From an uncultured Lachnospiraceae bacterium (GTDB lineage: Bacteria > Bacillota > Clostridia > Lachnospirales > Lachnospiraceae): a DNA stretch of 31,300 nucleotides. The notes beneath the pieces are model-generated. The model made no database searches, was not told where the DNA came from, and saw only the letters and a list, made by a program, of their open reading frames with translations. Made by a program: the position numbers and the translations under genes. Shown in pieces: positions 21,542-29,387 of the stretch; the stretch's first letter is position 1, and the number at the start of each line of letters is the position of its first letter. Location: contig CATXUX010000039.1 of the NCBI GenBank assembly GCA_958402795.1, forward strand, positions 1 to 31,300, in the 5' to 3' direction.

Positions 21542-21570
21542 TTGAACTTGGAAATATTCAACGTTATAAT
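21542..21570 (+). promoter_or_regulatory. Sigma-A promoter of the purO-purH pair
   Basis: TTGAAC (21542-21547), exact 17-bp spacer, TATAAT (21565-21570), 39 bp before ATG 21610 with AAAGGAG in between. No purine riboswitch was recognised in the short leader. Confidence 0.8.
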
Positions 21571-21609
21571 GGGGAGAGGGAAATCTTTAATGCAAAGGAG
21601 AATATTTTT

Positions 21610-22326
21610 ATGAATATGTTATCCATTGAGCAGGAATTAAAAAGCAATGCCTATCCCGGACGTGGAATTATTCTCGGCAAGAGCGCGGATGCGTCGAAGG
21701 CGGTCGCGGCATATTTTATCATGGGACGCAGTGAGAACAGCCGCAACCGTGTGTTCGTGGAAGACGGGGAAGGAATCCGTACCCAGGCGTTTGATCCGTC
21801 GAAGCTGACAGATCCGAGCCTGATCATTTATGCGCCGGTTCGCGTGCTTGGCAATAAAACGATCGTAACCAACGGCGATCAGACAGATACGATCTATGAA
21901 GGCATGGACAGACAGCTTACGTTTGAACAATCTCTGCGCGCGAGAGAGTTTGAACCCGACGGGCCAAACTACACGCCGCGTATTTCCGGGATCATGCATA
22001 TAGAAAACGGAACATACAATTACGCGATGTCGATCTTAAAGAGCAATAACGGCAATCCGGAGGGGTGCAGCCGGTATACATTTGCTTATGAGAATCCGGC
22101 GGCGAGCGAGGGACATTTTATCCATACTTATATGCACGACGGCAATCCGCTTCCCAGCTTTGAGGGCGAGCCGAAGCTGATCTCTGTTCCGAATGAGATC
22201 GACGGATTCACGCATCTTCTGTGGGAGAGCTTAAATGAGGAGAACAAGGTGTCTCTGTTTGTCCGCTATATTGATATTGCAACAGGCGGATATGAGACAA
22301 GGATCGTAAATAAAAATCAGAAATAG
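21610..22326 (+). CDS. purO: IMP cyclohydrolase, PurO type
   Basis: 238 residues. It closes the ring of FAICAR to give IMP, the last step of de novo purine synthesis. The sequence (NAYPGRGIILGKS, AYFIMGRSENSRNR, GDQTDTIYEGM) matches the IMP_cyclohyd family first known from archaeal PurO, not the MGS-like cyclohydrolase domain of bacterial PurH. ATG 21610 has AAAGGAG nine bases upstream; longer forms would run back into the permease gene. The next gene, 17 bases on, supplies the preceding reaction, so the two together replace bifunctional PurH. Confidence 0.88.
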   Translation: MNMLSIEQELKSNAYPGRGIILGKSADASKAVAAYFIMGRSENSRNRVFVEDGEGIRTQAFDPSKLTDPSLIIYAPVRVLGNKTIVTNGDQTDTIYEGMDRQLTFEQSLRAREFEPDGPNYTPRISGIMHIENGTYNYAMSILKSNNGNPEGCSRYTFAYENPAASEGHFIHTYMHDGNPLPSFEGEPKLISVPNEIDGFTHLLWESLNEENKVSLFVRYIDIATGGYETRIVNKNQK

Positions 22327-22343
22327 ACAGGAGAGCGACAGAG

Positions 22344-23522
22344 ATGAAAGAATTAGAGTTAAAATATGGCTGCAATCCGAATCAGAAACCATCCCGGATC
22401 TATATGCAGGACGGCAGTGAACTTCCGATCAAGGTATTGTGCGGACGGCCGGGATATATAAATTTCCTGGATGCATTTAACGGCTGGCAGCTTGTTTCCG
22501 AACTGAAACGGGCGACAGGACTTCCGGCTGCAACGTCGTTCAAGCATGTATCCCCGGCAGGTGCGGCAGTGGGACTTCCGCTGGACGAGACACTGGCAAA
22601 GATTTACTGGGTAGATGATCTGGGAGAACTCTCCCCGCTTGCAAGTGCCTATGCACGCGCGAGAGGCGCGGACAGAATGTCATCGTTCGGGGATTTCATT
22701 GCGCTGTCTGACGTGTGCGATGTGGACACCGCACGGCTGATCAAGCGGGAAGTATCCGACGGTGTGATCGCTCCGGGATATGAGCCGGAGGCGTTGGAGC
22801 TGTTAAAGCAGAAGAAAAAAGGAAATTATAATGTGATACAGATCGATCCGTCCTACGTTCCGGCGCAGCTGGAGCACAAAGAGGTCTATGGAATTACTTT
22901 TGAGCAGGGCAGAAACGAGCTGAAGATCGATGAGGATTTCTTTGCAAATATCGTGACAGAGAATAAGGAACTGCCGGATTCGGCAAAGATAGATCTTGCG
23001 ATTTCCATGATCACCCTGAAATACACACAGTCAAATTCCGTGTGCTATGTGAAGGATGGACAGGCAATCGGAATCGGCGCGGGTCAGCAGTCCCGGATCC
23101 ACTGTACCCGTCTGGCAGGCCAGAAGGCCGATAACTGGTGGCTTCGTCAGTCTCCGCAGGTGCTCGGATTACAGTTTAAAGAAGGAATCCGGCGTGCGGA
23201 CCGTGACAATGCGATTGATCTGTATATCGGGGAAGAGTATATGGACGTGCTTGCTGATGGAATCTGGGAGAATACGTTCGAGGTGAAACCGGAAGTGTTC
23301 ACAAGGGAAGCAAAGCGCGCATGGCTGGACAAAATGACGGACGTATCACTTGGATCGGATGCGTTCTTCCCGTTCGGAGATAATATTGAGCGTGCTTACA
23401 AAAGCGGCGTGAAGTATGTGGCGCAGCCGGGCGGCTCTGTGCGGGATGACAATGTGATCGAGGCGTGCAACAAACATGGCATGGTCATGGCGTTTACCGG
23501 ACTTCGCCTGTTCCACCACTGA
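22344..23522 (+). CDS. purH: AICAR formyltransferase (stand-alone PurH transformylase)
   Basis: 392 residues. It transfers a formyl group from 10-formyl-THF to AICAR, giving FAICAR for the PurO neighbour. Family features: KYGCNPNQKPS near the N-terminus, ATSFKHVSPAGAA (about 64-76), SNSVCYVKDGQAIGIGAGQQSRIHC and the end VAQPGGSVRDD...MAFTGLRLFHH. It has no N-terminal MGS/cyclohydrolase domain (bifunctional PurH is about 510 residues), so it is monofunctional. An AGGAG site precedes ATG 22344. It is co-transcribed with purO from the promoter at 21542. Confidence 0.93.
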   Translation: MKELELKYGCNPNQKPSRIYMQDGSELPIKVLCGRPGYINFLDAFNGWQLVSELKRATGLPAATSFKHVSPAGAAVGLPLDETLAKIYWVDDLGELSPLASAYARARGADRMSSFGDFIALSDVCDVDTARLIKREVSDGVIAPGYEPEALELLKQKKKGNYNVIQIDPSYVPAQLEHKEVYGITFEQGRNELKIDEDFFANIVTENKELPDSAKIDLAISMITLKYTQSNSVCYVKDGQAIGIGAGQQSRIHCTRLAGQKADNWWLRQSPQVLGLQFKEGIRRADRDNAIDLYIGEEYMDVLADGIWENTFEVKPEVFTREAKRAWLDKMTDVSLGSDAFFPFGDNIERAYKSGVKYVAQPGGSVRDDNVIEACNKHGMVMAFTGLRLFHH

Positions 23523-23552
23523 TAAAAAAACGTGGAGGAAAGAGGATACGAA

Positions 23553-23993
23553 ATGGCTGTAATAGAGACAAGAACCCCGGAGGAAACGTTCCGGGTGGGG
23601 ACAGATCTGGCGCGGAAGGCAAAACCGGGCCAGGTCATCACTCTGACGGGAGATCTGGGCGTGGGCAAGACCGTGCTGACACAGGGGTTCGCAAAAGGAC
23701 TGGGCATAGAGGAACCTGTGAACAGTCCGACGTTTACAATACTGCAGATCTATGAAGAAGGGCGGCTGCCGTTCTATCATTTTGATGTCTACCGGATCGG
23801 CGCTGTGGAAGAGATGGACGAGATTGGGTTTGACGAGTATGTAATGGGAGAGGGAGTTTCCCTGATCGAGTGGGCAAACCTGATCACAGAGATATTACCG
23901 GAAGAGCGGACGGATATTCTGATCGAGAAGGATCTGGAGCAGGGATTTGACTACCGGAGGATCACGATTGAGGAAAGGAAGTTGGATATATGA
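23553..23993 (+). CDS. tsaE: tRNA t6A biosynthesis ATPase TsaE
   Basis: 146 residues, normal for TsaE. P-loop GDLGVGKT (33-40), SPTF (58-61) and the HFDVYR segment near 76-81 are present. It drives turnover of the TsaB-TsaD complex that puts threonylcarbamoyl on A37 of ANN-decoding tRNAs. ATG 23553 is chosen over GTG 23532 because AGAGGA lies seven bases before it and the family starts here. Its stop overlaps the next start (ATGA), indicating translational coupling with tsaB. Confidence 0.93.
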   Translation: MAVIETRTPEETFRVGTDLARKAKPGQVITLTGDLGVGKTVLTQGFAKGLGIEEPVNSPTFTILQIYEEGRLPFYHFDVYRIGAVEEMDEIGFDEYVMGEGVSLIEWANLITEILPEERTDILIEKDLEQGFDYRRITIEERKLDI

Positions 23994-25195
23994 GGGTACT
24001 GGCGATTGACAGCTCCGGACTGACAGCTACGGTGGCGGTCGTGGAGGAGACGCAGACCGTTGCCGAATATACGGTAAATTACAAAAAGACACATTCGGAG
24101 ACACTGCTTCCCATGATTGATACTGTGCTGCAGATGATCCATATGGATCTGGCGGACATTGACGCCATCGCGGTTTCCGGCGGTCCCGGATCATTCACAG
24201 GACTCCGGATCGGAGCGGCGACTGCAAAAGGACTGGGACTGGCGCTGAACAAACCGCTGATCCATGTGCCGACGGTGGACGGACTGGCGTATAACCTGTA
24301 CGGATGCACCGATCTGATCTGCCCGATCATGGATGCGCGGAGAAATCAGGTTTATACCGGAATTTATACGTTTTCCAGGGAAACGGATGCAGAATCTCTC
24401 TGTGCGGAACCCAAATTTCAGGTTCTGAAACCGCAGGCGGCGATGTCCGTGGAAGAACTGATCCGTAAACTGAATATATATGGACGTCCTGTGATTTTCC
24501 TCGGGGACGGTGTGCCGGTTTATGAAAAGGAATTAAAATCGGAACTGACAACGCCGTATTCGTTTGCACCGGCGGCAATGAACCGTCAGCGTGCGGCTGT
24601 GATCGGTTCTCTGGGTATTCAATATTACAAAGCAGGGAATTATGAGACGGCTGAGGAATATCATCCGGAATATCTGCGTGCATCGCAGGCAGAGCGCGAG
24701 CGTGCGGAGCAGGAGCGAAGATCTGCGGTTACGGTAAGAGAGATGAAGCTGGAAGATACGGCGGCGGTCGCAGAGCTGGAACATCAGATTTTCACGGATG
24801 CGTGGAGTGAAAAGGCCGTGCAGGAAACATTGGAAAACCCGCAGACAGTATGCCTCGTGGCGGAAAAGATGGGGCATATCGCGGGGTATCTTCTTGTGTA
24901 TACGGCAGACGACGAGGCGGATATCGCCCGTCTTGCGACGATAGAAGAGATGCGGCGCTTCGGCGTTGGCACGGATCTGATCCATGCACTGGACCTGATC
25001 TGCTGGGAGAACCAGATCCAGATCATACTGCTGGATGTGCGTGAGAGTAATGAGGCGGCAAAGGCGTTTTATGCGAAGCTCGGTTTTACGCAGGACGGCG
25101 TGCGTGAGAAGTATTATCAGGATCCTGTGGAAAACGCGATCTTGATGAGCCGTGCGGTCAGACCGACAAGAGAGTCTGGAGAAAAGTATGCGTGA
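23990..25195 (+). CDS. tsaB: TsaB-RimI fusion: t6A complex subunit and ribosomal-protein N-acetyltransferase
   Basis: 401 residues. TsaB (about 1-230) has LAIDSSG at the start and SGGPGSFTGLRIG (63-75), and forms the dimerisation partner of TsaD. A charged linker (RASQAERERAEQERRS) leads to a GNAT domain (about 247-390) with the acetyl-CoA segment MRRFGVGTDL and LLDVRESNEAAKAFYAKLGF, typical of RimI, which acetylates ribosomal protein S18. In many bacteria these are separate neighbouring genes; here they are one polypeptide with no internal stop, a fusion known in Clostridia. It overlaps tsaE by 4 bases and the next gene by 8. Confidence 0.93.
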   Translation: MRVLAIDSSGLTATVAVVEETQTVAEYTVNYKKTHSETLLPMIDTVLQMIHMDLADIDAIAVSGGPGSFTGLRIGAATAKGLGLALNKPLIHVPTVDGLAYNLYGCTDLICPIMDARRNQVYTGIYTFSRETDAESLCAEPKFQVLKPQAAMSVEELIRKLNIYGRPVIFLGDGVPVYEKELKSELTTPYSFAPAAMNRQRAAVIGSLGIQYYKAGNYETAEEYHPEYLRASQAERERAEQERRSAVTVREMKLEDTAAVAELEHQIFTDAWSEKAVQETLENPQTVCLVAEKMGHIAGYLLVYTADDEADIARLATIEEMRRFGVGTDLIHALDLICWENQIQIILLDVRESNEAAKAFYAKLGFTQDGVREKYYQDPVENAILMSRAVRPTRESGEKYA

Positions 25196-25421
25196 ATTCA
25201 GGCAGAAAGAGTCAAAAGAACTTGCAAAGATCATATGCAACCGATGCGGAAAAGAAATTCCGGTTGTGAATGGATTTGCACGAGAGGGTGTCGCCGGTTT
25301 TGATTTTGAGTGGGGATACTTTTCTACCAAGGACGGGGAACACCATTCGTTTGATCTGTGCGAGGCATGTTATGACGAGATTATCCGGTCATTTCAGATA
25401 CCGGTGGAAATAGAGGGATAG
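25188..25421 (+). CDS. Small Zn-ribbon-like protein in the t6A cluster
   Basis: 77 residues from ATG 25188, overlapping the tsaB-rimI stop by eight bases. Two CxxC pairs, CNRCGK (about 18-23) and CEACYD (about 58-63), frame a segment with GFDFEWGYFS and GEHHSFDLC, a likely zinc-binding treble or ribbon. No named function is recognised. Similar small proteins appear as hypothetical genes in Lachnospiraceae. Its tight coupling between tsaB-rimI and RNase Z suggests a role in tRNA or ribosome maturation. Confidence 0.8.
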   Translation: MREFRQKESKELAKIICNRCGKEIPVVNGFAREGVAGFDFEWGYFSTKDGEHHSFDLCEACYDEIIRSFQIPVEIEG

Positions 25422-25422
25422 T

Positions 25423-26328
25423 ATGTTAGATGTATGTTTACTGGGATGTGGCGGGATGATGCCGCTCCCGTATCGCTGGCTGACGTCTCTGATGACAAGA
25501 TTCAACGGCAGCAGTCTGCTGATCGACTGCGGGGAAGGAACGCAGATCGCCGTCAGAGAGAAAGGGTGGAGTTTTAAGCCGATTGATGTGATCTGTTTTA
25601 CACATTATCACGGGGATCATATCAGCGGACTTCCCGGACTGCTCCTCACCATGGGAAATGCAGAGCGCAAAGCGCCTCTGACGCTGATCGGACCCAAAGG
25701 ACTGGAGCGAGTCGTGAATGCACTGCGCGTTATTGCGCCGGAACTGCCGTTCCCGATTCTTTTTCATGAGATTGAAGGGGCAGAGCAGACATTTGAATTA
25801 AACGGATACCGGCTGAAAGCATTTCGCGTCAATCATAATGTACTTTGCTACGGGTATACGCTGGAGATCGACCGTGCCGGAAAATTCGATACAGAGCGGG
25901 CAAAAGCACAGAATATCCCTCAGAAATACTGGAGTATTTTGCAGAAAGGTGAAACGGTGGAGGCAGAGGGCAGGATCCTGACGCCGGATATGGTGCTGGG
26001 ACCGCCGCGCAAGGGAATCAAACTGACTTACACGACGGATACCCGGCCGACAGCGTCTATCCGTGAGAATGCGAAAGAGTCGGATCTGTTTATCTGTGAA
26101 GGCATGTACGGAGAGAAAGAAAAGGCGGCAAAAGCCGTGGAATATAAGCACATGACATTTTACGAAGCCGCGCAGCTTGCGAAAGAGGCACAGGTACGGG
26201 AAATGTGGCTGACACACTATAGTCCCTCCCTGTCCCGGCCGGAGCAGTATATGGACGAGGTGCGCAGGATCTTCCCGGCGTCTAAAGCGGGGAAGGACGC
26301 AATGTCTGTGGAGTTAACATTTGATTAG
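25423..26328 (+). CDS. rnz: Ribonuclease Z (tRNA 3' endonuclease)
   Basis: 301 residues, metallo-beta-lactamase fold. Metal ligands: H61, H63, D65, H66 (THYHGDHISG), then H138, D206 (TTDTR) and H265 (WLTHYS); H243 lies in YKHMTF. The short form (about 300 residues) is the bacterial type. It cuts precursor tRNAs after the discriminator base when CCA is not encoded, which is the case for the tRNA-Ser at 28162. ATG 25423 begins one base after the previous stop. Confidence 0.92.
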   Translation: MLDVCLLGCGGMMPLPYRWLTSLMTRFNGSSLLIDCGEGTQIAVREKGWSFKPIDVICFTHYHGDHISGLPGLLLTMGNAERKAPLTLIGPKGLERVVNALRVIAPELPFPILFHEIEGAEQTFELNGYRLKAFRVNHNVLCYGYTLEIDRAGKFDTERAKAQNIPQKYWSILQKGETVEAEGRILTPDMVLGPPRKGIKLTYTTDTRPTASIRENAKESDLFICEGMYGEKEKAAKAVEYKHMTFYEAAQLAKEAQVREMWLTHYSPSLSRPEQYMDEVRRIFPASKAGKDAMSVELTFD

Positions 26329-26341
26329 AAGGAGACGCCAA

Positions 26342-27370
26342 ATGAAAGAAATACAGGATATCAATATACTGGCAATCGAGACTTCCTGCGACGAGACCGC
26401 TGCCGCGGTTGTCCACAATGGGAGAGAAGTGCGCTCCAACATCATTTCCTCGCAGATCGATCTGCATAAACTGTATGGAGGGGTTGTGCCGGAGATCGCC
26501 TCAAGAAAGCATATCGAAAAGATCAATCAGGTGATTGAGGCATCTTTACAAGAGGCAGGGATCACGCTGGATGAAATCGATGCGGTTGCGGTGACTTACG
26601 GTCCGGGACTGGTCGGCGCACTGCTGGTCGGAGTGTCGGCGGCAAAGGCAATCGCATACGCGAAGAAAAAACCGCTGGTCGGCGTGCATCATATCGAGGG
26701 ACATATTTCTGCAAATTATATTGAAAATCCGGATCTGGAACCGCCGTTCCTCTGTCTGGTCGTGTCAGGCGGGCATACGCACCTTGTCTGTGTAAAGGAC
26801 TACGGAGAATATGAAATTCTGGGAAGAACCCGGGACGACGCCGTAGGAGAAGCATATGACAAGGTGGCGCGGACGATCGGACTGGGATATCCCGGCGGGC
26901 CGAAGATCGACCGGATCGCGAAAGAAGGAAATCCGGACGCGATCGCGTTCCCCAGAGCACATGTGGGCGACGCACCGTATGATTTCAGCTTCAGTGGATT
27001 AAAGTCTGCTGTTCTGAACTATATCAACGGCTGCCGGATGAAAGGAGAATCCTATAACCCGGCAGATGTCGCCGCTTCATTCCAGAAAGCCGCGGTAGAC
27101 GTGCTCGTGGAGAATTCCATGAAAGCCGCCGATGAGTACGGCATGTATAAATTTGCCATCGCAGGCGGAGTTGCGGCAAACAGCGCACTGCGTGCGGCGC
27201 TGCAGGAGGAGTGCGAAAAGAGGGAGATGAAATTTTACTCTCCGTCGCCGATATTGTGTACGGATAATGCCGCGATGATCGGTGCGGCAGGGTACTATGA
27301 ATATCTGGCCGGTACGCGGCACGGCTGGGATCTGAACGCGGTTCCGAACCTGCGGCTCGGACAGCGCTAA
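26342..27370 (+). CDS. tsaD: tRNA N6-threonylcarbamoyladenosine transferase TsaD
   Basis: 342 residues, full length. ILAIETSCDETAAAVV at the start, GVVPEIASRKH, the metal-binding H117-x-E-G-H121 (GVHHIEGH), SGGHTHL and the end segment with CTDNAAMIGAAG are all present. It is the catalytic subunit of the t6A complex with TsaB and TsaE from the same run. ATG 26342 has AAGGAG upstream; the in-frame start at 26321 lies within the rnz end. TsaC/YwlC, which makes the threonylcarbamoyl-AMP, is not in the window. Confidence 0.96.
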   Translation: MKEIQDINILAIETSCDETAAAVVHNGREVRSNIISSQIDLHKLYGGVVPEIASRKHIEKINQVIEASLQEAGITLDEIDAVAVTYGPGLVGALLVGVSAAKAIAYAKKKPLVGVHHIEGHISANYIENPDLEPPFLCLVVSGGHTHLVCVKDYGEYEILGRTRDDAVGEAYDKVARTIGLGYPGGPKIDRIAKEGNPDAIAFPRAHVGDAPYDFSFSGLKSAVLNYINGCRMKGESYNPADVAASFQKAAVDVLVENSMKAADEYGMYKFAIAGGVAANSALRAALQEECEKREMKFYSPSPILCTDNAAMIGAAGYYEYLAGTRHGWDLNAVPNLRLGQR

Positions 27371-27385
27371 AGGGAGCGTGAAGAC

Positions 27386-28099
27386 ATGGAAAAAGAACGA
27401 TGTACAGCGGTTGTTCTTGCAGCCGGTCAGGGGAAGCGGATGGGAACCAGAACACACAAGCAGTATCTTCTGCTTGCGGGGTATCCCGTTTTGTACTATT
27501 CCATGCGGACATTTCAGGATTCCGGTGTAATTGACGATATGATCCTTGTAACCGGAGCCGGGGAAGAGGAATACTGCAGAACCAAGATCGTGGAGAAATA
27601 CGGATTCACAAAAGTTAGGAAAATTGTGGCGGGCGGTGAGGAACGTTACCACTCTGTATGGAACGCCCTGCAGGAAATCGAAGAGAATGGCTTTATTTTT
27701 ATTCATGACGGCGCACGTCCGTTTATTGATGAAAACACGATCCTCCGCGCATATGAAGAAGTACAGCGAAGTGACGCCTGCGTCGTTGGGATGCCTGTGA
27801 AAGACACGATCAAGATCGCAGATGAAAATGGCTACGTCGCAGACACACCGGACCGGAGCAGGCTTTGGCAGGTGCAGACTCCACAGGTCTTTTCAGCGGC
27901 AGTCATAAAAAAAGCGTATAAAAAACTGATACATGCGCAGACTATTCAGGCAACGGATGATGCGATGGTAGTCGAGGCGATGCTGGAGCATCCGGTAAAA
28001 CTGGTGCGCGGCACCTATGAAAACATAAAAATCACGACGCCGGAAGACTTGGATACCGGCGAGGTTTTTGCTGAAAAATTTTGGAAAAATAGGAATTGA
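27386..28099 (+). CDS. ispD: 2-C-methyl-D-erythritol 4-phosphate cytidylyltransferase IspD
   Basis: 237 residues. It joins MEP and CTP in the non-mevalonate isoprenoid pathway. Nucleotide-binding segment VVLAAGQGKRMG (about 9-20) with conserved K25 (HKQYL), GGEERYHSVWNAL, IHDGARPF, and WQVQTPQVF plus TDDAMVVE near the end, are all family hallmarks. It follows tsaD by 15 bases in the same direction. The tRNA promoter's -35 box overlaps its stop codon. Confidence 0.95.
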   Translation: MEKERCTAVVLAAGQGKRMGTRTHKQYLLLAGYPVLYYSMRTFQDSGVIDDMILVTGAGEEEYCRTKIVEKYGFTKVRKIVAGGEERYHSVWNALQEIEENGFIFIHDGARPFIDENTILRAYEEVQRSDACVVGMPVKDTIKIADENGYVADTPDRSRLWQVQTPQVFSAAVIKKAYKKLIHAQTIQATDDAMVVEAMLEHPVKLVRGTYENIKITTPEDLDTGEVFAEKFWKNRN

Positions 28100-28124
28100 C
28101 GCTGACCTGAAAGTATGTTAGAAT
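28096..28124 (+). promoter_or_regulatory. Promoter of tRNA-Ser
   Basis: TTGACG (28096-28101), 17-bp spacer, TAGAAT (28119-28124), 37 bp before the tRNA. The -35 box overlaps the ispD stop. Confidence 0.75.
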
Positions 28125-28161
28125 AATATTCGTTGCAAAAAGCAGCATGACTGAATGATCA

Positions 28162-28247
28162 GGAGAGGTATCGAAGTGGTCATAACGAGGCGGTCTTGAA
28201 AACCGTTTGTCCGCAAGGGCGCGTGGGTTCGAATCCCACCCTCTCCG
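28162..28247 (+). tRNA. tRNA-Ser(UGA)
   Basis: Class II tRNA of 86 nt. The acceptor stem GGAGAGG (28162-28168) pairs with CCTCTCC (28240-28246), with discriminator G247. Anticodon TGA (28197-28199) lies in loop CTTGAAA, closed by a five-pair stem. A long variable arm (TTTGTCCGCAAGGGCG region) and T-loop GGTTCGAATCCC mark tRNA-Ser. CCA is not encoded (CTT follows), so RNase Z and a CCA-adding enzyme are needed. Confidence 0.97.
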
Positions 28248-28253
28248 CTTACA

Positions 28254-28288
28254 ACAACCGGAATCTGTATACAGGTTCCGGTTGTTTG
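28254..28288 (+). terminator. Terminator of tRNA-Ser
   Basis: ACAACCGGAA (28254-28263) pairs with TTCCGGTTGT (28276-28285), followed by TTG. Inner bases can extend the stem. Confidence 0.8.
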
Positions 28289-28296
28289 CATTACAA

Positions 28297-28336
28297 GTTA
28301 CGATTCACAGTCCAAATCTGGCCCGTGAATCGTAAC
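28297..28336. terminator. 12-bp inverted repeat between convergent tRNA-Ser and araC-type gene
   Basis: GTTACGATTCAC (28297-28308) and GTGAATCGTAAC (28325-28336) are perfect complements. It lies at the 3' end of the minus-strand gene, where it may end that transcript. T-tracts are weak on both strands. Confidence 0.5.
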
Positions 28337-28338
28337 CT

Positions 28339-29217
28339 TTACAGTTCCTTTATAAAAGAAAGCGGCGTCATATGGTATTTTTTCTTAAATTCCCGATGGA
28401 AATAGGACAGGTTATGAAAACCTACGGATAAAGACACATCCAGAATGGAGGTGCATCCCTGTTCAAATAATTCTACGGACTTTTCTAATCTCAGATTATT
28501 GATGTATTCCACACAGGTCATGTTCATATGTTTTTTGAAAAACCGCATAAAATGCGATTCACTGAAGCAGCATATTTTAGCCAGCTCACTGACAGAAATC
28601 GGTTCTGCAAAATGAAGATCAATATAATCAAGAACATTTTTCAGCTTATCTGAAGGCGTTCCGGCATCAGGAGAACCGGTTTTCTGGCTATACTGAAGCA
28701 GAAGAAAGACTGCCTGTAAAAAGAATGACTTCAGCGCAAGTTCATATCCGGGAATACTCTCGTCATACAGCGAAGTAATCTGGGAAAACAGATTCCGCAG
28801 AGACGGATAGGCAGGGTGCTCCCGCGTGATCAGGCAGGGCATGGAAAATTCCTGGTTCATCATCGGGATCAGATAACGCGTGGAGCAAATGTCTGTCGAG
28901 TTGCCTCCGAGAAAATTCAAATGAAATACAAACGTCTCCGATGCAAATTCCTCACTTGCGCCGCGGGAGATGGAGTGAAGCAAAAGCGGCGGAATAAACA
29001 GAAGATCCCCTTCTTTTACTTCATAATTGACCAGATCAATCTGATAGATACAGTGGCCCCTTGTAATTCGTGTAAATTCCGCTTCTTCATGCCAGTGGGT
29101 TGTGACGACCGGATAATCCGGAGTCAGTCTGGTAATGTATTTTTGGACGGGAAAAAAAGAATCCCCATGTTTTGCGTTTTCCTTTTGCTCTAAGGCAAGC
29201 GAGCGTAATCTTTTCAT
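28339..29217 (-). CDS. AraC-family transcriptional regulator
   Basis: 292 residues from the ATG whose first base is 29217. GGGAGG lies six bases before it, whereas the ATG six bases further upstream touches that site. An N-terminal cupin-type sensing domain (TTHWHEEAEFTRITRG, GDLLFIPPLLLHSI) is followed by a C-terminal pair of HTH motifs (ISVSELAKICCFSESHFMRFF and ILDVSLSVGFHNLSYFHREF). This architecture is usual for regulators of sugar use. It is divergent from the GH13 gene with 170 bp between, so that enzyme is its likely target, with a glucoside or its product as effector. Confidence 0.92.
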   Translation of the reverse strand: MKRLRSLALEQKENAKHGDSFFPVQKYITRLTPDYPVVTTHWHEEAEFTRITRGHCIYQIDLVNYEVKEGDLLFIPPLLLHSISRGASEEFASETFVFHLNFLGGNSTDICSTRYLIPMMNQEFSMPCLITREHPAYPSLRNLFSQITSLYDESIPGYELALKSFFLQAVFLLLQYSQKTGSPDAGTPSDKLKNVLDYIDLHFAEPISVSELAKICCFSESHFMRFFKKHMNMTCVEYINNLRLEKSVELFEQGCTSILDVSLSVGFHNLSYFHREFKKKYHMTPLSFIKEL

Positions 29218-29300
29218 CTGCATCCTCCCGGCGTAATCTGCCTGCCCCGTAGTCTCCCGCCTGCGTAATGACGATCCGGAAAGGGCAAAAAGCAGTTTTG

Positions 29301-29364
29301 TGCAATATTATGAAACTATATTGCAAGAAATTGAAAGAAGTACCATTTATAATAGCAGTATAAT
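29301..29364 (+). promoter_or_regulatory. Candidate AraC-type operator and promoter of the GH13 gene
   Basis: A perfect inverted repeat, TGCAATAT (29301-29308) and ATATTGCA (29318-29325), precedes two TATAAT boxes (29348-29353, 29359-29364). No -35 box lies at a normal 16-18 bp distance from either, as expected for an activator-dependent promoter. AAAAGGA precedes ATG 29388. Confidence 0.55.
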
Positions 29365-29387
29365 ACATAAAAGAAAAGGATTCAACG

